Below, piece after piece: positions 20,780-30,701 of a DNA stretch of 64,000 nucleotides. Source of the DNA: Dermacentor variabilis (lineage: Eukaryota; Arthropoda; Arachnida; Ixodida; Ixodidae); assembly GCF_050947875.1 (NCBI RefSeq), contig NW_027460412.1:1116001-1180000 (forward strand), read 5' to 3'. Every line of letters begins with the position of its first letter. Positions within the stretch are counted from its first letter, which is position 1. Under the pieces are notes generated by a model. The model did no database searches. It saw only the letters and a program-made list of their open reading frames with translations, and had not been told where the DNA came from. Made by a program: the position numbers and the translations under genes.

Positions 20780-23574
20780 TCACTGTTCTGAAGCATACAT
20801 AGCGGCAAAGCATTCCAGTCTGTAATCGTTCGTGGAAAAAAATGAAACCTTGAATGTGTTAGTACGTTTTCTAAATGGTGTTATCGATTCAGCATGGCGA
20901 TTTTGAGTCGGTCGGGGCATCAGACGTTGGATGTACGGAGCAGGGTCTAATGCGAGATGGTTGTTTTTCACGTGAAAAAAAAAAACTTTAATCTCAGAAT
21001 TTTGCGATGTAGCTTAAGTTGCTGGATATTATTTTGTTGCATCATAAAGGTTGGAGTGTCCGTCATGTGGTATCGAGAAAAGATAAACCGAGTGGATTTA
21101 CGTTGAATCATTTCTAGAGCATCAATATTTTTCTTAGTTTGTGGGTCCCAAATAATGCATGCGTATTCGAGGGCAGGTCTAATGATTGAATTATAGGCCA
21201 ACAGCTTGCCGGATGGAGGGGCTTATCGAAGTTTATATCTGGGGAAGCATAACTTACGGAAGGCGGATGCCCATGCGTTAGATACGTGGTTATTCCAACT
21301 CAGATTCTTTGTTATTGTTACGCCAAGGTACTCATATTCGCTGACTTTTTTGAGTGGGTGAGATGATAGCGTGTATGGAAACGCGAAGTAATTTTTCTTT
21401 GTAGTTACATTCATGTGAACTGTTTTTTCTGAGTTTAGCTTTATACCCTATTGGTTGCACCACTGATAAACATTATTCATGCAATTATTTAGAAGCACCT
21501 AATCGTCTACGCTATCAATTTCCTTAGACATAATGCAATCATCAGCGAATAGCCTTATTTCGACAGGTTCAGGGATAACATTAACAATGTCATTAATATA
21601 TATTAAAAAAGCAAAGGTCCTAAAACACTTCCATGAGAAACACCTGATGTACCCGGAAGTTTGCATAAGCAGTAATCGTTTATATTAACAAACTGTGTGC
21701 GATTAAATAAGTAAGCGGTTACCCAATCCACAATAGAGTTTGGAAGGCCAATACCTTTAAGTTTGAAAATGAGTTTAGCGTGAGGAACTAAATTAAAGGC
21801 TTTCTTGCAGTCCAAAAAAATAACATCAATTTGTCCGGGTTTATCTAGAATAGTTGCGAAAGTATGTATGACTGAGTGGCCTTGGAGAAGACAAGAAGAC
21901 AAGTCCACTTCTCGAAATGTTGGCTCCGGCTTTCACCTTGTTCTCGTTTTGCTCATCGTCCTGAGACCAATTGAGTAACAGTGGAAAACCCCTTCCTGAA
22001 ACCATGTTGAAAAGGGGTTAATGTATTCCTATTGTTTAGAAACTCAGTGATATGGTAGGCTATGATATACTCAAGAATTTTGCAACAGGAAGAACTGAGA
22101 GATATGGGACGATAATTTGAGGCCAGTGACTTATCCCCTGTTTTGAATACTGGCACGATTCGCGCTGTTTTCCAATCGCCGAGAATGCTAGATAAAGGTA
22201 GTGAAGCACGGAAGATGATTACAAGATAACTGGAAACCATCTCGGCATGTCAACGCAGAAACGCATTTTGGATATTATCAGGGCCTGGTGAACTTTTAGT
22301 CTTTAAATTGAAGAGTACAGACACCACGCCTGATAATGATACGATGTCGGAGTCAAGATGACATGACGTGGTATCGGCGCATGCGCCATCGCAAGCCTTT
22401 GGGAAAACGCTCTGAAAGTAAACGTTAAAATGCCAAGCAATTCTTTGTTTATCTGTAACAAGGGTGTCGTTATGCATTATTTGATTAACGCCCTCTTTTT
22501 TCCGGCACAAGTGCGACCAGAATTTTTAAGCGGTGGTCTGGATAAAGTTTGGCAGCGTATGTTGAAAATAGTTCGGCTTTGCACGGCTTACAGCTTGGTA
22601 GAATAGTGTCTGATTCGTTCGCATAATGCTGTGGGAGGCACCGTGCCATCTTAACCGTTTTAGTTTTCTTTCCTTGTGCAAGATGGCTCGCGTTGTCAAT
22701 GGGTTCTTTTTCTTCGTCTTTTTCGTTTTATTTGGCACAAACTTATCTATGCAGTACAAACAAAACTGTTTAAATTTATCCTATAGCTCTGAAACATCAG
22801 GCCCACCAGAACTGCTGAGGTTAAGATCAAGGCAGTCTAAAATACTTTCATCTTCCTCACGAAAAAAGTGTTTAATAGTCACTGTTTTTATACAACTATT
22901 TCGTGCTTTTAGAGGGCATGAGAACTTCACCATGTAGTGATCTGAAAGACCTGGTTCGTCTGACACAGAAAAAGATTCCATACATCGGCTTACAAAAACA
23001 AGATCCAATATTGAGGACGAACCGTTTTGAATAGGAGTAGGTTGCTTAACTACTTGCTGCAGGTTCCTACACAATGTTAAGTCTAGTACACTCTGAACAT
23101 GCACGCTATGCTCATGAGAAGTAAAAGGATCGTTCCAATCAACACCAGGAAGGTTGAAAAAATTATTTTTTCCTGTGCGAAATTCAACATGTGTTCGTAT
23201 AGATCATGCAAAAACTGCGGAGATGCATCGGGAGAACGGTACACTGTGAATAGTAATAAAGAAAAGCCCCAGCATGACAACTTTAATGAAATACTTTCAT
23301 GATTGTCGATTTCTCTTAGAAGAGTTGCCGGAATGTTATGTTTAACCAAGACGACGACGCCACCCCCTCTTGTATTCCTGTCCCGCCTAAAAATTTGGTA
23401 CGAAGGTGGAAAGATGCTGTTGTCATGAATGTCATCACGGAGCCAAGTTTCCGTGATCACTACGACATGAGGGCTGTATCCCAGAATGATAGCTTCAAGC
23501 TGATCACTTTTATTCACAAGACTGCGCGCGTTTATATTTAACAGACGCAGCTCTTCAGTACATGAAGTTTCCTG
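20780..23574 (-). pseudogene. ORF2 of LINE B (endonuclease and reverse transcriptase)
   Basis: The APE-like endonuclease begins N-I-N-A-R-S, then I-T-E-T-W-L (catalytic Glu) and G-L-S-D-H (catalytic His pair kept). The RT follows with P-G-P-D-N, Y-R-P-I-S-L-S-S, Q-H-G-F-R-K, L-D-C-K-K-A-F and S-V-L-G-P-L-L-F. The catalytic F-A-D-D lies at about 21540-21552. The end reads L-E-Y-A-C-I-I-W-D. The frame is broken at least six times (near 20970, 21215, 21600, 21930, 22245, 22770). No ATG precedes the endonuclease, and the frame runs back through stops into ORF1. Confidence 0.83.
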
Positions 23575-24360
23575 TCAATTTTTGCTGGAGGTTCTTTGAC
23601 GGCTAACCTATCCTACCCTAGAATTGGCGTCATTGTCTCATGCGTATAGGTCATTGTCTATGTGCAGCTTATCATGCAGAAGAGTCACTTTCTTGCCCTG
23701 CTGCTTTTCTATTCCGGCGCTTGGCCATAACAGCTTGCGTTTCCTTAATGTGTCCGCCGAATAATCATTCTGAATGGAAATTTGTGTTCCCTTGAGCTTT
23801 CGCGCGTCTTTTAGGACTTCCTGTTTTTCGTTGTAATTTTGAAAGAATACAATGACTGGCCTTTTCTCTGCCGCCTTTCCAATGCGATGTGTTCTTGCGA
23901 TAGGTCAACATGTTACATTGAGTCTCCTACAACAAAGATCTTCAATCACTTTTGCGCCAGGAGCTGTCTCATTTTCACCCCTGTCTTCTTGTATGCCAAA
24001 GATAATCAGATTCGAGCGTCTGCTCCTGTCTTCAAGGTCTACTACTTTAGCTTGAAGCAACTTTGTTGTCTGTTCTAGGCTGTCAACTCGCGAGACGCGC
24101 CTTTCCAAATCGCTGAAACGCTCATTAAGGTCATAAATCATTTTTCCTATGTCACTCTGCTGATTCCTAAGGGTACGAATTCCAGCAAGTTTATTAAGTA
24201 GTTTTGATATGGGGGACCATATGGATATGGACCAAGGGTATCTTGTAAAATACACTTTTCAAGCAATCTGTGTTCTTTTTCCTGTGATTTATACTGCAGG
24301 AACTACATCCCTTAGCAACAGGATTACTTCTAACGCAAAGCTGTGCAAGCTTTCTAGGCG
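23575..24360 (-). pseudogene. ORF1 of LINE B (coiled coil and RNA-binding fold)
   Basis: The nucleic-acid-binding first protein. From 24255 it shows a heptad-rich coiled coil (about residues 40-85 of that frame), then D-L-E-D-R-S-R-R-S-N-L-I-I-F-G-I, the entry to the RRM-like domain of LINE ORF1 proteins. The C-terminal end reads L-K-G-T-Q-I-S-I and L-H-D-K-L-H-I-D-N-D-L-Y and then meets TGA (23638-23640), TAG and TGA (23575-23577), all in the ORF2 frame. Frame changes in between disable it. Confidence 0.72.
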
Positions 24361-24623
24361 CAGAGAAAACAACATCGATGCCTGCTCTTTGTCCTATTTA
24401 GTTCATTTTATTTACCACGTACATGGAGTTTCACATAAGTGGTTGGAACGAGGAAAAGAAAGCTGCATTAAAAACAGCTTGACTGGCCCCACGTCCCCGG
24501 TTCACTAAGGCAGCATGGCAATAAAAGAAAAATACATTTCAACATCGGTGTCAAATGAGAAAAACATAATATGCACAAAAGACATATTTTACAAAAATTG
24601 AAATTTAACTGAAACATATTTAA

Positions 24624-26010
24624 GACATCATCATCATCATCAGCCTGGTTACGCCCACTGCAGGGCAAAGGCCTCTCCCATACTTCTCCAACAACCCCGG
24701 TCGTGTACTAATTGTGGCCATGCCGTGCCTGCAAACTTCCTAATCTCATCCGCCCACCTAACTTTCTGCCGCCCCCTGCTACGCTTCCCTTCCCTTGGGA
24801 TCCAGTCCGTAACCCTTAATGACCATCGGTTATCTCCCTCCTCATTACATGTCCTGCCCATGCCCATTTCTTTTTCTTGATTTCAACTAAGATGTCATTA
24901 ACTCGCGTTTGTTCCCTCACCCAATCTGCTCTTGTCTTATCCCTTAACGTTACACCTATCATTCTTCTTTCCATAGCTCGTTGCGTCGTCCTCAATTTGA
25001 GTAGAACCCTTTTCGTAAGCCTCCAGGTTTGTGCCCCGTAGGTGAGTACTGGTAAGACACAGCTATTATATACTTTTCTCTTGAGGGATAATGGCAACCT
25101 GCTGTTCATGATCTGAGAATGCCTGCCAAACGCACCCCAGCCCATTCTTCTGATTATTTCCGTCTCATGATCCAGATCCGCCGTCACTACCTGCCCTAAG
25201 TAGATGTATTCCCTTACGACTTCCAGTGCCTCGCTGCCTATTGTAAATTGCTGTTCTCTTCCGAGACTGTTAAGCATTACTTTAGTTTTCTGCAGATTAA
25301 TTTTTAGACCCACTCTTCTGCTTTGCCTCTCCAGGTCAGTGAGCATGCATTGCAATTGGTCCCCTGAGTGACTAAGCAAGGCAATATCATCAGCGAATCG
25401 CAAGTTACTAAGGTATTCTCCATTAACTTTTATCCCCAATTCTTCCCAATCCAGGTCTCGGAATACCTCTTGTAAACACGCTGTGAATAGCATCGGAGAT
25501 ATCGTATCTCCCTGCCTGACGCCTTTCTTTATTGTGATTTTGTTGCTTGCTTTATGGAGGGCTACGGTGGCTGTGGAGCCGCTATATATATCTTTCAGTA
25601 TTTTTACATACGGCTCGTCTACACCCTGATTCCGTAATGCCTCCATGACTGCTGAGGTTTCGACAGAATCAAACGCTTTCTTGTAATCAATGAAAGATAT
25701 GTATAAGGGTTGGTTATATTCCGCACATTTCTCTATCACCTGATTGATAGTGTGAATATGATCTATTGTTGAGTAGCCTTTACGGAATCCTGCCTGGTCC
25801 TTTGCTTGACAGAAGTCTAGGGTGTTCCTCATTATATTTGAGATTACCTTAGTAAATAGTTTGTAGGCAACGGACAGTAAGCTGATCGGTCTATAATTTT
25901 TCAAGTCTTTGGCGTCCCCTTTCTTATGGATTAGGATTATGTTAGCGTTCTTCCAATATTCCGGTACGCTCGAGGTCATGAGGCATTGCGTATACAGGGT
26001 TGCCAGTTTC
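24624..26010 (-). mobile_element. RTE-type LINE (copy 3), longest copy, inserted in LINE D
   Basis: A 387-codon open frame (24816-25979) covers most of [19 protein letters not shown] and A-G-F-R-K-G-Y-S-T lead to [18 protein letters not shown], the catalytic F-A-D-D-I, and [10 protein letters not shown] frame change at about 24820-24860 leads to the tail block W-I-P-R-E-G-K-R-S-R-G-R. The 3' end is a (TGATGA)n tail. The 7-bp duplication TATTTAA (24617-24623 and 26011-26017) marks the insertion. The endonuclease half is missing by 5' truncation. RTE clade is inferred from the short-repeat tail and protein pattern. Confidence 0.87.
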
Positions 26011-26013
26011 TAT

Positions 26014-28953
26014 TTAACACAGCATGCTTAAAACAGAAGTGTTAGAGAGTGTGCGAACGTTTTCATAAGAAATATTGAATATATTTATTGTCTTCAGCAA
26101 GCAATAACTTAAGGTTTGAAAGCCATAATTTGTGCGCGGCCGTGGCACATACCTTTTTTCCGAGTGTCTGTTTAGGCGCGAAGGATTTAGTTGCAAAATA
26201 GCTACACTGTGTATATAACCGCGATTTCTTACGGTATCAGATCTAAAGGAAACTAATAAAGTGTATTCATATAGCACATTTAATTTAATTACATCATATT
26301 TAACGAATAGTTCTGAAGTGTGTGCATTAAATCGTAGGTTTGCAACAGAACGTAGAGCCTTTTTTGTAGGATAACAAGGTTATTTATGGATTGCTGTGTT
26401 CCGTTACCCCAAATTAAGTTACAATAACGCAGATGTGATGCGAAGAGTGCCTTAAAAATCGAAAGCTTTTGAGGAACTGGCAATACACGCTGACATTTTC
26501 TCAGTACGCCCAAGAACTTGCAAAGTTTGTTTTGTAAATGTTCCGTATGGTGATTCCATTTCATATATTCGTGAAAAATTACACCTAGAGATTTTACTGT
26601 AGAAGAAAATTCAAGTTTATTATTATTCAACATGAGATTGTAAGAATGAGAGAGGTCATAAAGTGAAGATTTAGAGCGAAAAAGAATAGCTTTAGTTTTA
26701 GAGCAGTTAAATTGTAAAGAATTGCTAAGTGGTCCAGCTGCATATCTTTTCTAATGTCAAGTTAGCTAGATTCACAAGATCATCTATATTTGTTCCTGAT
26801 AAGAAAAAAACTTCTATCATCAGCATAGATTATGTATTGGGCTGAATGGTCAACATTTACAATATCATTAATATATTTAATAAAGAAAAGCGGGCCCAAT
26901 ATGCTGCCTTGGGGAACTCCATATTTAACAGGTTGCATAGAAGACAGGGTTCTGCTTATCGATACACATTGATTTCTGTTAAGTAGTTTTGAATTAGATT
27001 TAGTGCTACACTACGAACTCCATAACACTGCAGCTTTCCTATTAATGTTTCATGGATGATTTTGTCAAAGGCCTTGGACATATCTAAAAATATGCCGAGT
27101 GTAAATTTTTCTTGCTTCAATATTTTTAAGCATCAATTCTTTTTGAAACAGTAGAGCCCTCGCTGTTGAAAAACCTGTTCTAAATCCGTATTGCGATTTA
27201 GTTATGACGGAATGTTTGTCAAAAAAGTTTGACAGTCTAAGATGAATAATTTTTGCAAGTCCTTTGGAGAATAGGGGAATGATTGAAATAGGTCTATAAT
27301 TCCCAAAAATGTTTTTATCTCCACTTTTGTGTATTACCGTCACCTTAGCATTCTTCATGTTCTCTGGAAAAATGCCAGTTCGTAAGGAAAGGTTATAAAT
27401 ATTTGTCACACACGGGCTAAGTAGATGAATAATATATTTAATTGGCTCCATTTTTAGATCATTTATGTCCTCGCTCTTACTCATCCTAAAGTTTTTAAAT
27501 ACTCTTAATACTTCATTTTCATCAGTTGGGTAAAAAATATTCATTCCTTGAGCGGCACGGGTAAGTAATCAAAGGCACTATCTTGATGTGAGCTCTCAGT
27601 TCCAGATGTAAAGTATTCATTAAATTTGTCAGCTAACTCCTTGCCTTTGATAACTTCATTATCAACTACAAGTTCTTCTAAACTACTTTTTACTCTACCT
27701 GGAGATATATATGATGGAGTGTAATTTATTCCACCTTTGTTTGATATCTGTGACGCCCTCGAACATGTTATAATAGTAATTTCTTTTTTCTTGCCGTTGT
27801 TTTTTAATAATCAAATTTCTGCATTTTTTAAACATCCTCAATGCCTCTGGATTTCGGTTAACTAGGAATGCATGAAAAAGCCTATCCTTTTCCTTCATGA
27901 TTTTTAGGATCTCTGTGGTCATCCAAGGTTTACGGGCACGCTTCGGTGTTTTAAAAGCCTGAAGTGGGAAATGTTTGTTATAAACTGAAGTGATCGTTCG
28001 GATAAAGTTGTCGTAGGCTAAGTCAGCACAAGAGAAAGAAAATAAGTCATCCCATTGCGGTTGCACAATTTCATCATGAAATCGCGAGAGTTTAAATTTA
28101 CAGCTCTATAATATATACCAGAAGCAGCCTGTCTAGGTGTGCAGCAGGATTGGTGTACAATAAAATAGATGAGTAGGTGATCACTGATAGCGGTACAAAT
28201 AGTGCCAGAAAGTACGGAATCAAAGGGGAAGTTTGTTAAGAACAGGTCTATTAATGTTGCGCTCGAGTCAGTAATACGAGTAGGAGTGACAATGACATTC
28301 GTTAAAAAGTGGGAATCAAGAAGTGCCGAAAGATACTTTTGCTTGTTTGTGCTTGCTAGCATATCAATATTCAAGTCACCTCCCACCACGAGTTTACATC
28401 CATTCTCATTAATGAAGGAAAATATGTTACCTAAAAACTGTATAAAATTGTTTATGCTGCCGTCGGGTGGTCTGTATACTGCAACAAACACACAGTTTTC
28501 TACTTTCATACATACAATTTCAATATCATCCGTGCATTGAGACCACTCGTTAAGCCATTCGTATCTCATCTCATCTTTAACATACATACATACATACATA
28601 CATACATACATACATACATACATACATACATACATACATACGCCACCTCCTGTCCTTATTTTCCTATTTAAATCAACTGGATTATAACATTCGATATTAA
28701 TAACGTCCGATTCATCACGGTACCAAGTTTCTGTTAGCATAACTATGGAGAAATCAAATTTAAACTCATCAAGAAGAATAAACAGGCTGCCCTCTTTGCA
28801 GCGAGCAGACTGCATATTAATGTGAAGCACAGGTAGGGGTGATATGCGCTGGTCTAAAATGCGTGAATTTAGTTCCGATAGACTAGAACCCATTCTATTA
28901 GAATCCGTTAGTAGACAGTGGTGATAACATATGCATACAGAAATTGGGGGCAC
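26014..28953 (-). pseudogene. ORF2 of LINE D
   Basis: The endonuclease (28018-28953) starts with an ATG upstream of I-N-M-Q-S-A-R. It has L-T-E-T-W, V-Y-R-P-P, V-V-G-G-D-L-N-I-D and A-I-S-D-H, so the catalytic residues are present, but a tetranucleotide expansion sits inside it. RT follows with N-Y-R-P-I-S-I-I-P, Q-Y-G-F-R-T-G and the catalytic Y-A-D-D at about 26820. The connection L-G-V-I-F-H-E-Y-M-K-W-N-H-H is at 26540-26630. Frame breaks occur near 28020, 27690, 27060, 26640 and 26280. Confidence 0.83.
28581..28640. repeat. (CATA)15 inside the LINE D endonuclease frame
   Basis: A 60-bp pure tetranucleotide run. On the minus strand it codes M-Y-V-C repeats, because 12 bp equals three repeat units and four codons. 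It expands the normal G-G-G-V-C-M-Y-V strand of the endonuclease without breaking the frame. Confidence 0.95.
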
Positions 28954-29598
28954 GACACCGCATGCAACACCATGCTCACCCCACGTCTGTTTCTGCAGAT
29001 GCTCATGTGCTGCCTATCGCCTGGTTCGGGCTCTTCCCTTGAGCTTCTGCCACAGCCCAGCACCGTGTGCCTTCACGAGGCAGGCAACTGCATCGTTGGA
29101 TGGCCTACGGACCCGCCGACACCCCCGGAAATCCCAGACCCAGCCCGGATTCTTCTCCTGGCCTGGCAACCCCTATCATCGATTACGTCACCGATCACGC
29201 ATTCCGAGCACAGGCTACTTAAGGCGCAGCAACGAATCGACCACTTGGGGCACGACACCGCATGCAACACCATGCTCACCCCACGTCTATTTCTGCAGAT
29301 GCCCATGTGCTGCCCATCGCCTGGTTCGTGCTCTTCCCTTGAGCTTCTGCCACAGCCCAGCACCCTGTGCCTTCACGAGGCAGGCGACTGCATCGTTGGA
29401 TGGCCTACGGACCCGCCGACACCCCCGGAAATCCCAGACCCAGCCCGGATTCTTCTCCTCGCCTGGCAACCCCTATCATCGATTACGTCACCGATCACGC
29501 ATTCCGAGCACAGGCTACTTAAGGCGCAGCAACGAATCGACCACTTGGGGCACGAGACCGCATGCAACACCATGCTCACCCCACGTCTATTTCTGCAG
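28947..29598 (+). repeat. Tandem 300-bp 5' units of LINE E
   Basis: Two full units (from 28951 and 29251) and 48 bp of a third (from 29551) repeat with a period of exactly 300 bp and very few mismatches. The third unit stops at CTATTTCTGCAG, after which unique ORF1 sequence begins. Position and form recall the promoter monomers at the 5' end of mouse L1, although no promoter element can be demonstrated. Because 300 is divisible by three, a 100-residue repeat stays in frame with ORF1. Confidence 0.93.
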
Positions 29599-30183
29599 GT
29601 TATTTGCCTCCGCTACTCAGCCGGGTACCGGAGTGACAACCGTTATCTTGTTGCGGTGTCGTGCCCCTACGACCCCGATTGGGACCGTGCTATTCGCATG
29701 TGTACGGATGCTGTTGCCTTCAATTTGCTATACCACCTGCTATTGATTCTTTCCGGTGACGTTGAGCTGAACCCCGGTCCTACCAAAGAAATTCTGGCTG
29801 TCATAACTAAACTCAAAGAATGCCAAGATACTATGCAGACCGAATTTAATGACCTGAAAACCGCTCACTTAGCACAGGACAAAATGCTCACAGAAATTAG
29901 CAACCGGCTAGCCGCACTGGAAATCGCACACCCGAAAACCAATCCCGACCCAGCTGCCCACGAGGCAACTCAAATCAGGCGTGACATCGCGGTTCTGAAA
30001 GCGGCTAGCAACGACACTAACAATCGAATGCGCAGGAAAAATCTTCTGTTTCTTGGTTTCGATGACACAGAAAAAGAAACTTGGCAAGAGTCTGAAAAAA
30101 AGATCCTAAAACTTTGCGCTGACACTTTGAAACTGCAATTGGACGGAAACGCCATTGAACGTGCGCACCGCTTAGGCAAATAT
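29599..30183 (+). pseudogene. ORF1 of LINE E with a 2A-like motif
   Basis: The first protein of a CR1/Jockey-type LINE. An open frame enters from the 300-bp units. A hydrophobic run, L-L-Y-H-L-L-L-I-L, leads to S-G-D-V-E-L-N-P-G-P (29752-29781), matching the 2A ribosome-skipping consensus D-[VI]-E-x-N-P-G-P. Downstream are a coiled coil (about 29800-29940) and M-R-R-K-N-L-L-F-L-G-F, the RRM-like entry, then I-E-R-A-H-R-L-G-K. The coding sequence is cut at 30183 by the LTR element and its C-terminal end reappears at about 34880. About 60 codons appear to be missing in between. Confidence 0.83.
29755..29781 (+). other. 2A-type ribosome-skipping motif (LINE E)
   Basis: Encodes G-D-V-E-L-N-P-G-P after L-L-L-I-L-S. 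It is a full consensus match at the same position relative to the coiled coil as in LINE H, although the two proteins are otherwise clearly different. Confidence 0.7.
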
Positions 30184-30601
30184 TGTCACGTGGTGGTGAC
30201 GTTAAGAACACAGTAGCAATACTGCGAAAGGCAAAACTAGATTTTATTGGGCGAACCTGTGCCCACAAAACAGGCTACACTTATAGCACAACGAAAGCGG
30301 CGAACAGAGTCGGCGATCGTCGGAAATCAGATCAGCGGGTCAAGCGCGTCGGCTTTTATAGAGCAGTCGTCGAATGTTCCAGACTAATCGTTTGGACCCG
30401 CGTGCCTTCCACAAAGTTCTACACCATTCGCGTTACGCGATGAAATCAGATAACACAAGGTTCGGCGACAACAGACAGCCGCGTAGAAGCATCGATAACT
30501 TTCCAGAAACGTCGGATACATGCAGGCGCGTCCGTCGCTGTGCGATTACAGTTGTTAAGCGGCGAAACGTGGTCGCCCGATAAAGATAAGCACACGTGTC
30601 A
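30184..30601 (-). repeat. 3' LTR, 418 bp
   Basis: On the minus strand it starts TGACACGTG and ends CACGTGACA, so the outermost bases form the usual TG...CA. A TATA-like CTATAAAAGCC lies at about 30354 and a polyadenylation signal AATAAAATC at about 30245, in the order expected for U3-R-U5. Confidence 0.88.
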
Positions 30602-30701
30602 ATACCCCCCTCTTAAAAAGCATCGACCCGATGCTGCATACAAACGAAAGTAATAAAGAAAAACACCCGTAGCAAAGAAAACAATAAAGTAAGGAAGTTC
30701 G

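Larger units (their letters stand above)
20487..24393 (-). mobile_element. LINE B: nearly full-length CR1/Jockey-type element
   Basis: It has a (TTTA)n 3' tail at about 20487-20512, ORF2 with endonuclease and RT, and ORF1 at the right end. Many frame breaks show it is old. Its 3' end abuts LINE A and its 5' end abuts the AATAAA-bearing 3' end of LINE D, all in the same orientation. At about 24300 the ORF1 leader reads V-I-L-L-L-R-D-V-V, possibly a decayed form of the 2A-type motif seen in LINEs E and H. Confidence 0.78.
24395..28950 (-). mobile_element. LINE D: CR1/Jockey-type element lacking ORF1
   Basis: The minus-strand ORF2 is at 26014-28953. Its 3' untranslated region resumes beyond an RTE insertion and ends at about 24395 with an AATAAAATGAACTAAATAG tail. 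ORF1 is absent, so the element is 5'-truncated just before the endonuclease. The right end meets the first 300-bp unit of LINE E head-on at about 28947-28951. Confidence 0.75.

Noticed and set aside
28951..29598. Satellite DNA or CRISPR-like array
   Set aside because: Only 2.16 units of 300 bp, no spacers, and placed directly before LINE ORF1 in the right orientation; better explained as LINE 5' units.
28931..29746. 271-codon Arg/His/Ser-rich second frame through the 300-bp units
   Set aside because: Overlaps the frame that leads into the 2A motif, shows no domain and stops before ORF1; its openness is a by-product of the repeat.
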